A DNA stretch of 64,000 nucleotides from Rhipicephalus microplus (Eukaryota > Arthropoda > Arachnida > Ixodida > Ixodidae): contig NC_134701.1 of NCBI RefSeq assembly GCF_043290135.1, positions 99,316,202 through 99,380,201 on the forward strand, given 5' to 3'. Position numbers and translations under genes: made by a program. The notes beneath the pieces are model-generated. The model did not search any database, was not told where the DNA came from, and worked only from the letters and a program-made list of their open reading frames with translations. Positions 24,926-36,800 of the stretch are shown in pieces. Every line of letters starts with the position of its first letter. Within the stretch, counting starts at the first letter, position 1.

Positions 24926-25084
24926 TGCAACGAGCAAGGTTGCGTAAAAACACAGGGGTTGTTATTCGAGAAACGTTAGCCACAACAAGCTTACAAGCAG
25001 GAACCTGGCAAGCACGAGCCACACACGGACGTCAACGTCTTCTTTCACGGTGGCACAGAGTGGGCGCCACTATGCTTCGGTACA
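24926..25084 (-). repeat. 3' LTR of the second Ty3/gypsy element
   Basis: 159 bp, starting TGCAACGAGC and ending CGGTACA on the plus strand. It is immediately preceded in element sense by a G-rich tract (GCGCGGGGAGTAAT, 25085-25098), the likely plus-strand primer. Confidence 0.95.
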
Positions 25085-25120
25085 ATTACTCCCCGCGCAG
25101 AAAGGATCCAACCTGCCGAC

Positions 25121-26507
25121 CTAGGGAAAGGACACGAAAAGGGGGTCATAGCGCGCTTTGAGGCGTGATATGTGTACTGTTTCACGCCCACGGCAGCGTT
25201 GGTCCGAAGGTGGATCAATGGGCTCAACTTCATAGTTGACAGGAGATGTTTGCCGCACCACACGGTAGGGGCCATGATATTTCGACGAAAGCTTCGGGGA
25301 AAGACCGGGAGTGGTAGACGGGACCCAGAGCCAAACCAGCATTCCTGGGTTAGAGCGTACAGTAGGCGCAGAGGAATCGTGGTCAGTTTCCGGCGCCATT
25401 GGTCTTGTGCGGTAAATGAGCGAGCGAGTGGACGACACTCTTCGGCATAAGCAGCTGCTTCGGAAACAGGCGTCGCTTCGGAAACATCAGGCCTGTAAGG
25501 GAGAATAGTGTCCATGGTGCATGATGGCTCATGTCCGTACAGGAGGAAGAAAAGAGAAAAGCCAGTGGTTGTTTGTGGCGCAGAGTTGTACGCATACGTG
25601 ACAAAAGGGAGCACTTGGTCCCAATTAGTGTGGTCGTCAGAGGCGTACATGGCAAGCATATCTCCAAGGGTACGGTTAAAGCGTTCCGTCATGCCATTGG
25701 TTTGAGGATGGTATGCTGAGGATTTCCGATGGACACTGCGACATGCCTTGAGTAGTTCGTCGATGGCGTTCGAGAGAAACACGCTTCCACGGTCACTCAG
25801 TAATTCACGAGGTGCACCGTGTCGCAAAATGAGATGGTGAAGAAGAAAGGACGTAACGTCTTTCGCAGTGGTAGCAGGCAGCGCAGATGTTTCAGCGTAG
25901 CGTGTCAAATGATCCACGGCGACGATAATGCACCGGTTGCCTCGAAGAGAGTTGGGTAGAGGACCATAAATATCAATTCCGACGCGGTCGAATGGTCCCG
26001 CTGGGCAGTTAAGGCTTGCAAAGGGCCAGCAGTGCTGTGAGAAGGCGTCTTGCGTCGTTGACACGTGGTGCATGACCGAACGTACTGGCAAACGTGCCGA
26101 TACATGTCGCGCCAGTAGTATCTTAGACGAAGGAGAGAGTAAGTCTTCAGTACTCCAGCGTGGCCACACTGGGGTTCATCGTTAAAGGCAGCGCAGATGT
26201 CTGAACGCAAATGACGAGGGATGACAAGGAGCCACCTACGGCCGTCCGTCACGTAATTGCGGCGATACAACAAGCCTTCACGGACAGCAAAGTGTCTTGC
26301 TTGACGAGAGAGGGAGCGTGAAGTCATTTTTGACGAACTGTGAGAGAGGACGTCGAGCAAAGAATTGATCCAAGGATCCTTGCGCTGTTCGCATGGCATG
26401 TCAGTGATGCTCAACGATGACGAATCGCAAATGGCAGTTGATAAGCAGGCAAGGTGAGGAGGCAGTGAAAAAGGGGATAGTGCATCGGCGTCTGAATGTC
26501 TGCGTCC
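25121..26507 (-). pseudogene. pol: Integrase of the second Ty3/gypsy element
   Basis: The N-terminal HHCC zinc domain is encoded at about 26210-26040 ([11 protein letters not shown]...CTTCQRRK). A frame shift near 26010 leads into the catalytic core, with the D, D and E residues in [18 protein letters not shown] and NGMTERFNRTL. A second frame shift near 25430 leads to the C-terminal GPY/F domain, SSKYHGPYRVV, and the stop at 25121. Integrase inserts the cDNA with a short target duplication, consistent with the ATAT repeats at the ends. All catalytic residues are retained, so the lesions are mainly frame shifts. Confidence 0.88.
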
Positions 26508-27284
26508 TTAGCGATAAACAACACGGATATCGTATTCCTGAAGGCGTAAAGCCCAACGAGCGAGGCGGCCAGTAGGATCTTTCATGGACGCTAACCAGCA
26601 TATGGCATGGTGATCTGTGACAACATAAAACTGGCGTCCGTAAAGGTAGGTGCGAAATTTTCCTATAGCCCAAGTGATAGCCAAGCACTCCTTTTCCGTC
26701 ACGGAATAGTTGGACTCTGCCTTCGTTAGTGTACGGCTGGCATAGGCGACAATGTACTCGTCGCAGCCATCCTTGCGTTGAGCGAGAATGGCACCGAGGC
26801 CGACACCGCTTACATCCGTGTGAATTTCAGCGGGTGCATTGGGATTGAAGTGGCGAAGAACTGGCGGAGACGTGAGTAGCCGGCGTAGCGCCGTAAATGC
26901 CTCATCGCAGTGGGAATTCCAGCCAGAGAGGTCCGCGCTACGGGAGAGAAGCTGAGTCAGAGGGGCAAATATAGAGGCAAAATTGCGAATAAAACGCCGA
27001 AAATAGGAACACAAGCCTACGAAACTACCAAGCTCCTTTAGGGTAGTAGGCTGGGGGTACTCGGCAACGGCACGCAGTTTGGCAGGGTCTGGCGATATTC
27101 CTTCTTTTGAAACGACGTGGCCGAGAATTGTGAGTTTGCGGGCACCAAAACGACATTTCTTGAAGTTTAGTTGCAACCCGGCTGCCGTAAGGCACTGAAG
27201 AACTTGTTCCAGACGGAAAAGATGAGTTTCGAAATTCGCCGAGAATACAACTATGTCGTTAAATAGCAAAGACAGATGTGCCAT
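26508..27284 (-). pseudogene. pol: RT C-terminal half and RNase H of the second Ty3/gypsy element
   Basis: The 258-codon frame resumes just after the RT frame shift with [20 protein letters not shown], goes through the RT thumb and connection ([23 protein letters not shown]), and ends in RNase H. The RNase H acidic residues are all present: [23 protein letters not shown] and [15 protein letters not shown] at 26508-26510 then cuts the frame after IRVVYR. The same frame continues beyond the stop into integrase, so it is a nonsense mutation. Confidence 0.88.
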
Positions 27285-29884
27285 TTAAGTTCCCTTAGGA
27301 CACTGTCCATCATTCTTTCAAAAGTCGCAGGCGCATTGAAAAGACCGAAGGGCATTACATTAAATTCATATAAGCCGTCAGGCATCACAAACGCCATTTT
27401 TAGACGGTCTGGTTCAGCCATTGGCACTTGCCAATATCCAGAGCGCAGATCCAGTGAAGAGAAAAACTCCGCACTTTGAAGGCAATCCCAGGCGTCATCA
27501 ATGCGTGGCAGGGGATAAACATCCTTGCGTGTGATGTTGTTTAGTTGACGATAATTCACGCAAAACCTGATGGAGCCATCCTTTTTTCGCACGAGGACCA
27601 CTGGCGAAGCCCAAGGACTGTGTGAGTGATGAATAACACCACGTTGCAGCATCTCGTCGACGTGTTGAGTTATGACGTCACGCTCAGCCTGCGAGACGTG
27701 GTAGGGACGCTGACGAAGTGGAGTATGATGACCGGTGTCGATATGGTGAGCGACAACTGACGAGCGTCCCAAGAGAGGATGTCGATGATCGAAGGAGGCG
27801 CGGAAACGGTCAAGTAGTTGAATGAGCTGATTGCGCTGGTCTTGCGTAAGGCCGGTGCCTACGCTGCGCAACAGAACGTCTTCGTCAGGTAGTGAGGGCG
27901 CGGTGCCAGCTGTGACAGCATCCACGGACATCGGTGTAGTATCAGAACGGGCATCGAAAGGAAAGATGTCATCATAAGTGTCAAGACTCCCAATGCATTC
28001 GCCATGCAATAAGGTAGCGGGACAAGGGGACGGATTGCACACGTACACGGCACTGGAGCCATCGGCAAGTGTTATGACGGCAAACGGGACGTCAAGGTTC
28101 CGGCGACGAGCGCATTCTTGTGACGGCATAAGTAGGGCAGTTGAATCGGAAACGGAGTTGCACAAAAGAGTTACCGCAGCAACCGAAAAAGCAGAAATGA
28201 CGACGTCAGCGGCAACGATCACCTTTTCGGGTGAGCGAGGAAGATCTATGAATGTCGTGCTGAATGGAAACAAAACGAGTTGAGCACGAGCGCAGTCAAC
28301 AACCGCATGATTAGCGGAAAGAACGTTCCATCCCAGGATGATTTCTTGAGACGCATGCGGAAGGACGACAAATTCAACGATGTAAAGCACTCCTTGAATC
28401 ACAGCACGAGCAATGCATGTAGCAGAAGGTTGGACGTGTTGCGAACTCGCTGTGCGTAAAGAAATTTCAACCAGTGGAGTCGTGACTTTGTTCAGTTTGC
28501 GGCATAACACTTCACTGCTTATACAAATAGCGGCACCTGTGTCGACAAGAGCAGTTGTAGCGGAACCGTCCACAAACACGGCAATCTCGTTAGGGGGCGA
28601 AAAATGAGGCCTTGAAAATTTCGTCGGTGGCGCAGCTCTTGACTTAGGAACTGCGACTGTTAGTTTTCCTCCTGGGCGTGGTCGGAACGGCGAAGCATGG
28701 GGGAAGGAGACCGAAGACGGGGGGGAAGGAAAGCGACGTCGGCTGAAGTCTGGTCGACGTGAGCGGGGGTCATGTGAATCAGGTGTCACATGCGATTCTG
28801 ATTGCCGAGGTATGTTGCCGGAATGCTGAGCATCATTAAAATAGAACCCACGGCGACGACAGTAGCGCGCGACATGTCCTGGAATACCACAGTTGTAGCA
28901 GACGGGCCAGTTATCCGGAGTACGCCAAGAGTTTACAGGTGCTCGAGGTGGTGGAAAGGGCCGATTTAGCGGATAAACCGAAACAGGTGACCTGTAGTAG
29001 TTGGTGGCCGGACTGTATGAAGGGAGCGGCGGTTGGGCAGGACGTCGGTGGATGGCTTCTGCATAAGTCAGCGGTTCAGCTACTGATATTGGGGATGCGG
29101 GCGAAGGGAGAGCCTCGGCAACTTGCGTCTGAATAGCACCGCGAAGTGAGTGGTCCAGTGTTATGGGGGTCTCGTTGATGGTGGCGACAAGAGAGAGCTG
29201 TCGAGCAACTTCCTCCCGGATAGACTGTTGAATTTGAGGCATTAACACGCTGTAGTCGGGGCCACTGCTTTTGCACTCCAAGGCTGAAATATCAGCTGTT
29301 TGCGTATAAGCACGACGTGTAGAAATTCGTTGCTTGCGCAGCTCATCGAAACTTTGACATAGCTGAATCACGGCCGTGACGGTCTGTGGGTCTTTAGCCA
29401 CAAGCATTAGAAAAGCGTTGTCATCAATGCCTTTCATTATGTTCTTTATTCTGTCAGCCTCCGTCATCCTGGCATCAACTCGCCTACAGAGGCTGATCAC
29501 ATCCTCAATGTAGCTCGTGAAGCTCTCACCATTTCGCTGAAATCGTCCCCGTAGTCCCAGTTCAGCACGAAGCTTACGCATGGCTGGACGACCGAAAAAC
29601 AAGGTGACGGCCTCTTTGAAAACCGACCCGGTGGGGATGTTGGCTTGGTGGTTGGTGAACCATAGGTTGGCCAAATCCGTCAAGTAGAAGATGACGTGAG
29701 TCAGCTTCGCAGGGTCATCCGACTTGTTAATCGCGCTGGCATGCTCGTACTCTGCCAGCTAGTCCTCGACATCTTGATCTTCAGTGCCATTGTATACTGG
29801 TGGGTCACGCAGACGAAGTACACCAGAACACATGACAGGTGGCAGCGTGGAAGAGCCTTGTGGGGGATCGACGTGCTTGGTCAT
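27251..29884 (-). pseudogene. gag-pol: gag-protease-RT frame of the second Ty3/gypsy element
   Basis: The likely gag start is the ATG at 29884 (MTKHVDPPQ). A TAG at 29759-29761 interrupts gag after GTEDQDVED, where the related element has Trp. The frame then stays open for about 830 codons. It contains a CCHC knuckle, CYNCGIPGHVARYC (about residue 262 counted from 29683), an intact aspartic protease loop LVDTGAAIC (28534-28550), and the RT fingers and palm (SPWASPVVLVRKKDGS, GLYEFNVMPFGLFNAPATF). It ends at the RT catalytic box: a single base missing between 27259 and 27260 shifts the frame inside the aspartate codon. Gag and pol share one frame, unlike elements that use frameshifting. Confidence 0.9.
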
Positions 29885-29929
29885 CGCGGACTGAGATGGT
29901 AGCTCACGGCTGCGGAGCTCCAGGACGTT

Positions 29930-29946
29930 ACCCAGCACCTCCACCA
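29930..29946 (-). other. Primer-binding site of the second Ty3/gypsy element
   Basis: Plus-strand ACCCAGCACCTCCACCA, 2 nt from the LTR. It is identical to the 17 bases at 3751-3767. The implied tRNA has a CACCTCC acceptor 3' strand; I could not name it. Confidence 0.85.
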
Positions 29947-29948
29947 AA

Positions 29949-30104
29949 TGCAACGAGCAAGGTTGCGTAAAAACACAGGTTATTATTCGAGAAACGTTAG
30001 CCGCAACAAGCTGGTAAAGGCAGGAACCCGGCAAGCACAAGCCACACACGGACGTCAACGTCTTCTTTCACGCTGGCAGATAGCTGGCGCCACTATGCTT
30101 CGGT

Positions 30105-30107
<3 letters not shown>
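29949..30107 (-). repeat. 5' LTR of the second Ty3/gypsy element
   Basis: 159 bp, TG...CA ended (minus sense TGTACC...GTTGCA). It matches the LTR at 24926-25084 over its full length with scattered substitutions and small compensating indels, which suggests an insertion that is not recent. Confidence 0.95.
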
Positions 30108-30194
<87 letters not shown>

Positions 30195-30201
30195 TATATG
30201 T

Positions 30202-30276
<75 letters not shown>

Positions 30277-30278
30277 TA
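30108..30278. repeat. (TA)n tract, right remainder at the LTR-element insertion
   Basis: 171 bases of TA repeat with a few CA and GT interruptions. Together with 24857-24925 it was presumably one tract of about 240 bp before insertion. Confidence 0.95.
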
Positions 30279-30824
30279 AAGAGTACAGAAGGAAGAAAAA
30301 CAGAAAGAGAAATACTCAAGAAACTGTAGACCTCCATGGATAGAAGACTTCAATGAGTTGTAAACGTGTCCTGAACACTGCAGTCACTCTGAAATAATCA
30401 ATCAGCACTTATTGAATGCCTAAGCAGTGTCCCTATCTCTGCTGCTTTCTGTGCAAAAATTTAAAATTATTTGTTGCATGGATAGTGATTTATATTGATA
30501 TTCCTGAAGTGTAGTATCATTATTGCATCGTTCGAGATCTACTTGGAAAGTGCCACAAGTGTGTGAGTACAAATACATTGGCGAGCACGCAAGTGGTAGT
30601 TACACACAATACTAGTATGGCCAGTGGACTTAAAAAATTTCCTTTCGAGCATTTATTGCGATTCTCTCTACCTGTATAACGTGTTATCAGCGATGTAGAT
30701 TTTGTATATTATGCGTAGCTTGATGTGAGCTTTAAGGTTTTCACATATTGTCTCTTCAGAATTACCCAGGTGGCATTTTGGTATTGAAATGTCAAACGTA
30801 ACATTAATGTGACGACACGTTCTG
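30279..30824. other. Intergenic, nothing recognised
   Basis: A GA-rich start, then AT-rich sequence. No coding or repeat match. Confidence 0.4.
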
Positions 30825-31215
30825 TTGTATTGCGATAGCACATATATGAACACTCTCGGCTGGATTTTTCCGCCAGCGTCATTCAGTGTATATGTATACG
30901 TAACTATACGACAATGCAAGAAAAAATGCATAAAAAGACTCCGGCGCGCAGAATCAAACGTCCGACATTTTCCTTGTGAGTGCGAGGCGTTAGCCACAGA
31001 GCCACGAAGGAACACCTTCTTCAAGTTTGAAACGGCACCCCATTTATATCTACCACTTACCGCTGGCGACGCCCGTCTGAGGCGAACTGTCGTGTTTTCA
31101 GTATTACGAGCGAAATGGCGGTATGAGCGCGCGTTGCCAGAACGTGAAGACACGGCGGCGCGTGCTCTGATCTCCCACGCGTACTTGCCCAATGAAGAGG
31201 CGAGGAGGGTCACGC
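30825..31215 (-). mobile_element. SINE-like repeat with tRNA-like head
   Basis: On the minus strand, 31008-30940 reads like a degenerate tRNA: CGTGGCTCTGTGGCTAACGCC resembles an A box and GTCGGACGTTTGATTCTG a B box. The downstream body ends near TGTGCTATCGCAATA, which I recall as a frequent tick repeat. A 154-codon plus frame (30825-31289) and a 181-codon minus frame (30668-31213) overlap it; both look like chance frames in GC-rich repeat DNA, with no recognisable domain. Confidence 0.5.
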
Positions 31216-31289
31216 GTGTGCGTGCTTATATCTCGGTGGAGAGAGTCACACATGTTGCGCTATCAGCAGAATGGTTCTGTGGTAGTTAA

Positions 31290-32719
31290 CAGATGCACAA
31301 AGGTACCTACACTCGCTGCACAGTCTCCCCATCAGAAATAGGCGGGCTTTTCAGGCACTGAGACACCTATTCGCATAAGGAATGTGGGTCACGTTTCAAT
31401 CTGCTTGATATTCTTGGCGTGACATTCCCGTTTGCTGTTATCGCATTCAATTGCTTTGCCTTTGAAAAAGCTTTGACGTTTTCCAAAATCTAACTATAAT
31501 GCGTTTCTTCGGCATTATAGGAACACATAACGTGAAATTGTTTCAAACCTGGAAAGTAACAAAGAACGAGTGGTCGTTCCTGTTGTATAGAACGTGTACA
31601 GCACTGAATGCCAAGGATGGCTTTCGTAGACTTTGCGATATGGTATCTTTATATCTCAGATTGTTTATCTAAAGCAATTGATCATTTTAATAAAATACAG
31701 ATCGTAACTACTTGAAGTCTCTTTTTCATTATTAATCTTACATTATTAAATAAACGTTCAGACGTTGCCGATTTGATCACACGTAACTATTTCACATGCC
31801 TGATTATTTCATAAAAACGTTTCCTTCTTGAGGATAACTGCCACTTGTAACAGTTTTAGCTCATTGTAAAGCCTAATATTATAATGGCATTTGTGAAATT
31901 CACAACTATTAGTAAGCGGAATAAGTACGCCATTTTCTAACGCCCTTTTTAACGAATGTCGCAAAATGCTCCCTTCTGTTGTCCATGTGGGTCAGTGACA
32001 TGTTATTGTCCAGTTGCGTTAACCGCAGGAAGAGTTATAATCGTTGTAAAGTGCTATGTGATCTAATGTTACAAGGCTGAAAGGATAGAATAAAGAGACA
32101 ACACTAGAAACTACATTGCCATCACAGAAATAAACTGACAAAAGCTTCCTAATTGACAGAACCAGAAAATTGACCAAACCTGCGCTTCCCGCAGGTCAGG
32201 ACGCGTTCATTTTTTCCAATAATAGGTGCGCTTTCTTAAGCTCAATCAATGAAAGGGAATCGATTAACAAGCTGTTTTTCTTCTGAGACGCAACTGTTGA
32301 AATACATATCAGAAGCAAGGAGATCACGGGCACTATTACTTCGTGTTATTTCGACGAAAAGGCAATTTTACATTACAATTAGCAAATCAATAGAGGCGCG
32401 AAAGCGCAAAAAACAAATTCAGGCCAGCGCAGAACGTGCTGCGCAGTTCGAGCGAAAGCTGGAACAATTGTCTTTGTAGAAACAGTTTTAATCACTCTTG
32501 GAGCAGCTAATACAAGCACACTTTCATGACACACACAATGCCATGATTGATAATATTTGTGAAGAATTGTGATAATAAATGACATAATAGATAAGATTGG
32601 TGATAATAAATCACGCACTACGCCCTTATTCGAAGCGGCCTACCCACTGCACGTCTGTAAAGCGCGTAGCGTAATGGTTTTGCATTGGTCCCTGGTTTTT
32701 CTATGTCCTAGTCGAGCCC
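31290..32719. other. Intergenic, AT-rich, nothing recognised
   Basis: No open frame above about 79 codons, no motif recognised. Confidence 0.4.
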
Positions 32720-33800
32720 TTTTAGGGGCGAAGCTCTTTACGCCGTGGGTCGTACGCCCCAAGTTTGTAGTAGTAGCCACCTCTCGCTTAGTCCTTACAA
32801 TGTCCACTGGATGGCAGTACTTGTACATGATAGATATATGATGAAAAGATGCGAGATGGCGGTACTTGTAGTGTTGACTATATGTACGAATGGATGGACT
32901 GACGGACAAACAGACAGACTACATACATACAGACAAGCAGACAGACAGGCAGACAGGCAGACAGTAGCACAGCAGGACTCGAGTACGGATGGATGGACGA
33001 ACAGACAGACAAACGGACGCACGGAAGCGCTGATGGAAGGATGGACACATGGACACTTCGTCTCACCCGTATACATTCAATCTGCGGATATGCAATGATT
33101 TTTTTGGTCGCTAGCTAGTGTCACCTGTGAAGCAATAAATTCACTTTTAGTGGCAAAGCTCCTTAAGACGTGGGTTGTCCGTCTCCTTTATGTAGTAGCA
33201 ACCTTTAGTTTTGTTATTTGGAATGTCCGCTGGATGGCGGTACTTGTATATGATGATTGTATCATGAAAAGATGCGCGATAGCGGTACTTGTAGTGTTCA
33301 ATAGATAGGTGGACGGACGCACAGACATAAAAACAGCCGTACAAGTCTACAAACGGACGTACAGACAGACAGAAAGACAGACAAACAGACGAGCGGACAT
33401 ACAGACAGACGGACAGACAGACAGAAAGACACACGGATGGACGCATGGACAGACAGACAGGCACACAGATAGACAGACAGATATGTAGACAGACAGACGG
33501 ACGGACGGAGAGAAGGACGAACAGACAGAAAGATTTATGGACGGAGGGATGGGCAGACCGATAGAAAGATAAAAGACAGACAGATGGACGGACCTACAGA
33601 CAGAGAGACAGACAGGAGACGAAGAGATGAATAAATGGACGAACGGATGGACCGACATACAGACAGACGCAGCCAGCGAATAATTCACGGTTTGCCGATA
33701 AAATTCTTTGAAGCATCGCCCCACTCACCATCATTCACTCCGGGAATATGCCGTGATTTTTTGGATGCGGTGGCTCGTGACCATTAAAAGTTAAGGTTTA
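32720..33800 (-). mobile_element. Two tandem foldback/MITE-like units with GACA-type microsatellites
   Basis: Unit one starts at TTTTAGGGGCGAAGCTC (about 32720) and runs to about 33130. Unit two starts at TTTTAGTGGCAAAGCTCC (about 33146) and runs to about 33800. Both contain the CTGGATGGCGGTACTTGTA segment seen in the 60-bp repeat of copy 1, then a GACA/GACGG array (32905-33020 and 33310-33660). Both end in a CTCACC...CATTCA and TATGCNNTGATTTTTT block. The end at 33712-33740 is the reverse complement of the TGAATGATGATGAGTGGGCGAAGC end of copies 1 and 3. Confidence 0.55.
33310..33665. repeat. GACA/GACGG-type imperfect microsatellite
   Basis: About 350 bp of four-base-periodic GACA, GACG and GATA units. 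A shorter related array lies at 32905-33020. Long Cys/Val/Ser-repeat frames on the minus strand are artefacts of this periodicity. Confidence 0.9.
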
Positions 33801-34640
33801 TATTTTTCAACGGCTTTGTAAGCAATGACCCACCTATTGCGCACTTAACAATTTATGACTCCTGGTTCTTGTTTCGCTTTCATAAAGCGCTCCATGACTC
33901 ATTTTAAAGTGTTTCCTTCGACGACACGAAGCCTGCGTAGGTGGTGTTTGCGAAGGATTTTCAAGCGCTGGTGTATCTCTGTTGTAGAGAACTGGGCTTT
34001 CACATACTGTGGCTGGATTCTATGCCAATTTTTTTGAGAAAATTCTATTCATTTGCTTGTCTTTCTTCGTTTATCGTCCGATAGCGGTTACGCACACCTC
34101 TTCTGGCAGCGGTACTTCCGGCGACGGACAACTACGGCGAGGAAAACGGGCATTTTTAAAAAAAACTTGCTGCCACTATGTAAAGTGGATTTGTTGCTAA
34201 ACAAAAGTATTTTGACTGGCCACACTGCGTGACCTTCTATGTGATCTCTGGAATACACTTGCAAATATATACTACTGGTACATGGGGGGCACTTAGCTCC
34301 ATCATTGTATTTATTTTCTTCTTAGTGGCCTTGTGGAGAATTGGTGAGCAACATAAAACTGAATTCCAGTATAACATTCACAATTTTTAAAGCTTTTGCA
34401 GTCCTCTTGCAGTTCTTAGTCCGCTTTAAATGAAGTGCAACACCACTCTTTAAAAGCACTGAGCTATTCTGGCTATATCTGAAGGCTCTCAGAGCTTGGG
34501 TTTCTAGGAACCATTCCCAAATGACTCACTAGCTTAGAATCGGTGAAATAAGATAGAAAAAGGAATGGTGTACTTGCACAGTCAGTGGCACATGTTTAAA
34601 ATCTCTCAAAAGGCAGAAAAAAAGAAATATAGCTGGTCCC
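33801..34640. other. Intergenic, nothing recognised
   Basis: Short frames only, up to 63 codons. No motif recognised. Confidence 0.4.
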
Positions 34641-36800
34641 ATAGAGGAATACTATAGCAATAATGAAAGGGTGTTAGGTGTCGTAGTTAAACTCAATACG
34701 AGATCGAAGATGAACGCAGTGCAGGCTTTCGCACCTTCATCTAGCCATTGTGATGCGCTATTTGAATGTTTCTATGAGAACGGAAAATTTTCAATGAGTG
34801 AGATAAAACATAGTATACTATACTGATTGGCGACTTCAATGGCAAGGTAGAAAAGTCAGGCTGGAGACCAGGCAGTAAGAAAATCAAGCATTGATACTAG
34901 ATTATAGCATCGGTACGAAGAACTCCGAGGGAAGTTATTCGTAAAATTCACAGCACGCAAGAACTTACGGGTCTTGAATAGTTTCTATCAAAATCGAGAG
35001 AACCGCAAGTGAACATGGATGAGCCCTAATAGCGAAAGTAAGAACAAATTAGACTTTTAATGAGTGCACAACGAGGTATCGTGCAGGATGTGGAAGTGCT
35101 TGGTGAGGTAAGGTACAGTGTTCATAGAATGGTAAGGTCAAACATTCGCCTCGACTTGAAAAATGAGTGCCAGAAACTATTACGCAAGAAGCCAATCAAA
35201 TAACTAGCACTGGGAGGGAAAGTACAGGAATTCAGAGTTTGACTTTACAACAGAGATTAAGCTTCTATCAAGGAACTCAGCCTTAGCGCTGATGCGATGA
35301 ATGAAAATCTCACGAATATCATTACAGGGTTCGCAGTTGTAGTTGGAAGTACTGTAGCTAGACAGGATACCGGCAAGCTGTCGCAAGAGACGAATAATCT
35401 TATTAAGAAATGTCAAAGTAGGAAAGCGTCAAACACAACAGACAAAATAGAACTGGAAGAGCTTTCAACGTTGAATAATAAGCGTAAGGTATCCAATGTG
35501 AAAAGGTATAACGTGGAGAGAATTGAACACGCTTTAAAGAAAGGAGGAAGCATCAAAGTGAAAAGAAAACTTGGGAAAGGCAAAAGCCAGATGCATGCTC
35601 AAGGGAAAAGGAAGGCAAAGTAACTGCCAATGTGAATTGGATAGTTAAAAGAGTAAAACAGTTTTACAGAAATCTGTACAGTAGCTGCGACAACCATGAC
35701 CATAATGCAAGGACTCGCAGTAACTCAGATGCCATCCCACCAGTAATGACAAAAGAAATGATAAAAGCCTTAGAAGGAATTCAATGAGGCAAAGCTGTTG
35801 TGAGGATTGGGTAACAGCAGATCTGCTTAAAGGTGGAGGACAGATTGTATTGGAAAAACTAGCGACCCTGTTCACGAAGTATGTTCTGACAGAGAGGGTT
35901 CCAGAATCTTTGAAGAATGCTAACATCATCTTAATACGTGAGAAAGGAGATGACAAGGACTTGAAAAATTACAGGCCGATCAGCTTGTTCTCTATCGTAT
36001 AAAAGCTATTTACAAATGTGAGTGAGGGAAAAGAAAGACAGCATTCGAATTCAATCAACGAAAGGAACAAGCAGGAATGCGAACATGCTACTCAACAACA
36101 TACCACATTGATATTGTTAATTAGGCAATAGAAAAATGCTAAGAATACGGCCAACCACTATACATAGCCTTCAAAATTATTGGAAGGCATTTGCTTCAGA
36201 AGATGTATTATATTACCTGTCATGCAGGCACTGCAGATTCAGGGCGTCGATAAAGCATATATAAACATCCTGGCAGAAATCTACAGAAAATCAACTGCCA
36301 CCAATAGTAGTGTATGAAGAAAATGCCAGAATACTAATCAAGAATGGTGTAAAGCAGGGGGTAAAATCTCTCCAATGGTATTTACCGCGTGCCTAAAGGA
36401 TATATTCAGAGGCCTAGAGCGAGAAGACTTAGGAATAAGGGTTAATAGAGAGCATTTCTAAGATACCTTAAGAGACAAGAAGACAGCACAGTGGATCATG
36501 AAACAAACCGGGGTTAGGGATATCATAGTTGAAATCATGAAGAGTTAATGAACATGGGATGGGCATGTGGCGCGTAGAGAGGATAACCGCTGGTCATTGA
36601 GGGGAACTAACTGAATTTCCAGAGAAGGCAAGTGGTTTAAGGGGCGACAGAAAGTTACATGGGCAGATGCGATTAAGAAGTTTGTGGGTATAAAAGGGCA
36701 GCAGCAAGCACAGGACCGAGTTGACTGGCGGAACATGGGAGAGGCCTTTGTCCTGCAGTGGTCATAGACAGGCTGATGAAGAAGAAGAAGATGATGATCT
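34641..36800 (+). pseudogene. RTE-clade LINE copy A, 5'-truncated and lacking its RT catalytic block
   Basis: Starts inside the endonuclease (matching 37414 onward of copy C), then carries the linker (KAS-NTTDKIELEELS), the RT fingers (LEKLATLFTKYVLTERVPES) and the palm up to about 36460. It then jumps directly to the 3' UTR-proximal region (36465-36775) ending in CTGCAGTGGTCATAG and an AGA/ATG-rich tail. The block from the FADD box through the thumb, about 430 bp in copy C (39217-39645), is missing here and a matching block occurs right after the tail. Frame shifts and stops throughout. Confidence 0.8.

Larger units (their letters stand above)
24926..30107 (-). mobile_element. Structurally complete Ty3/gypsy LTR retrotransposon with 4-bp TSD
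   Basis: The element is 5182 bp long. It has two 159-bp LTRs, a primer-binding site 2 nt inside the 5' LTR, a G-rich tract next to the 3' LTR, and gag, protease, RT, RNase H and integrase in that order on the minus strand. ATAT flanks both ends (24922-24925 and 30108-30111), although the flanks are TA repeat so the duplication is not independent proof. No envelope-like frame follows integrase. Inactivating changes are a gag nonsense codon, an RT frame shift, a nonsense codon after RNase H and at least two frame shifts in integrase. Confidence 0.95.

Noticed and set aside
33300..33665. CRISPR-like array
   Set aside because: Units are short, contiguous and without unique spacers; this is a eukaryotic microsatellite.
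32795..33724. Cys/Val/Ser-rich repeat frames resembling secreted cysteine-rich proteins
   Set aside because: They arise from four-base periodic GACA/GACGG microsatellites inside the foldback units.
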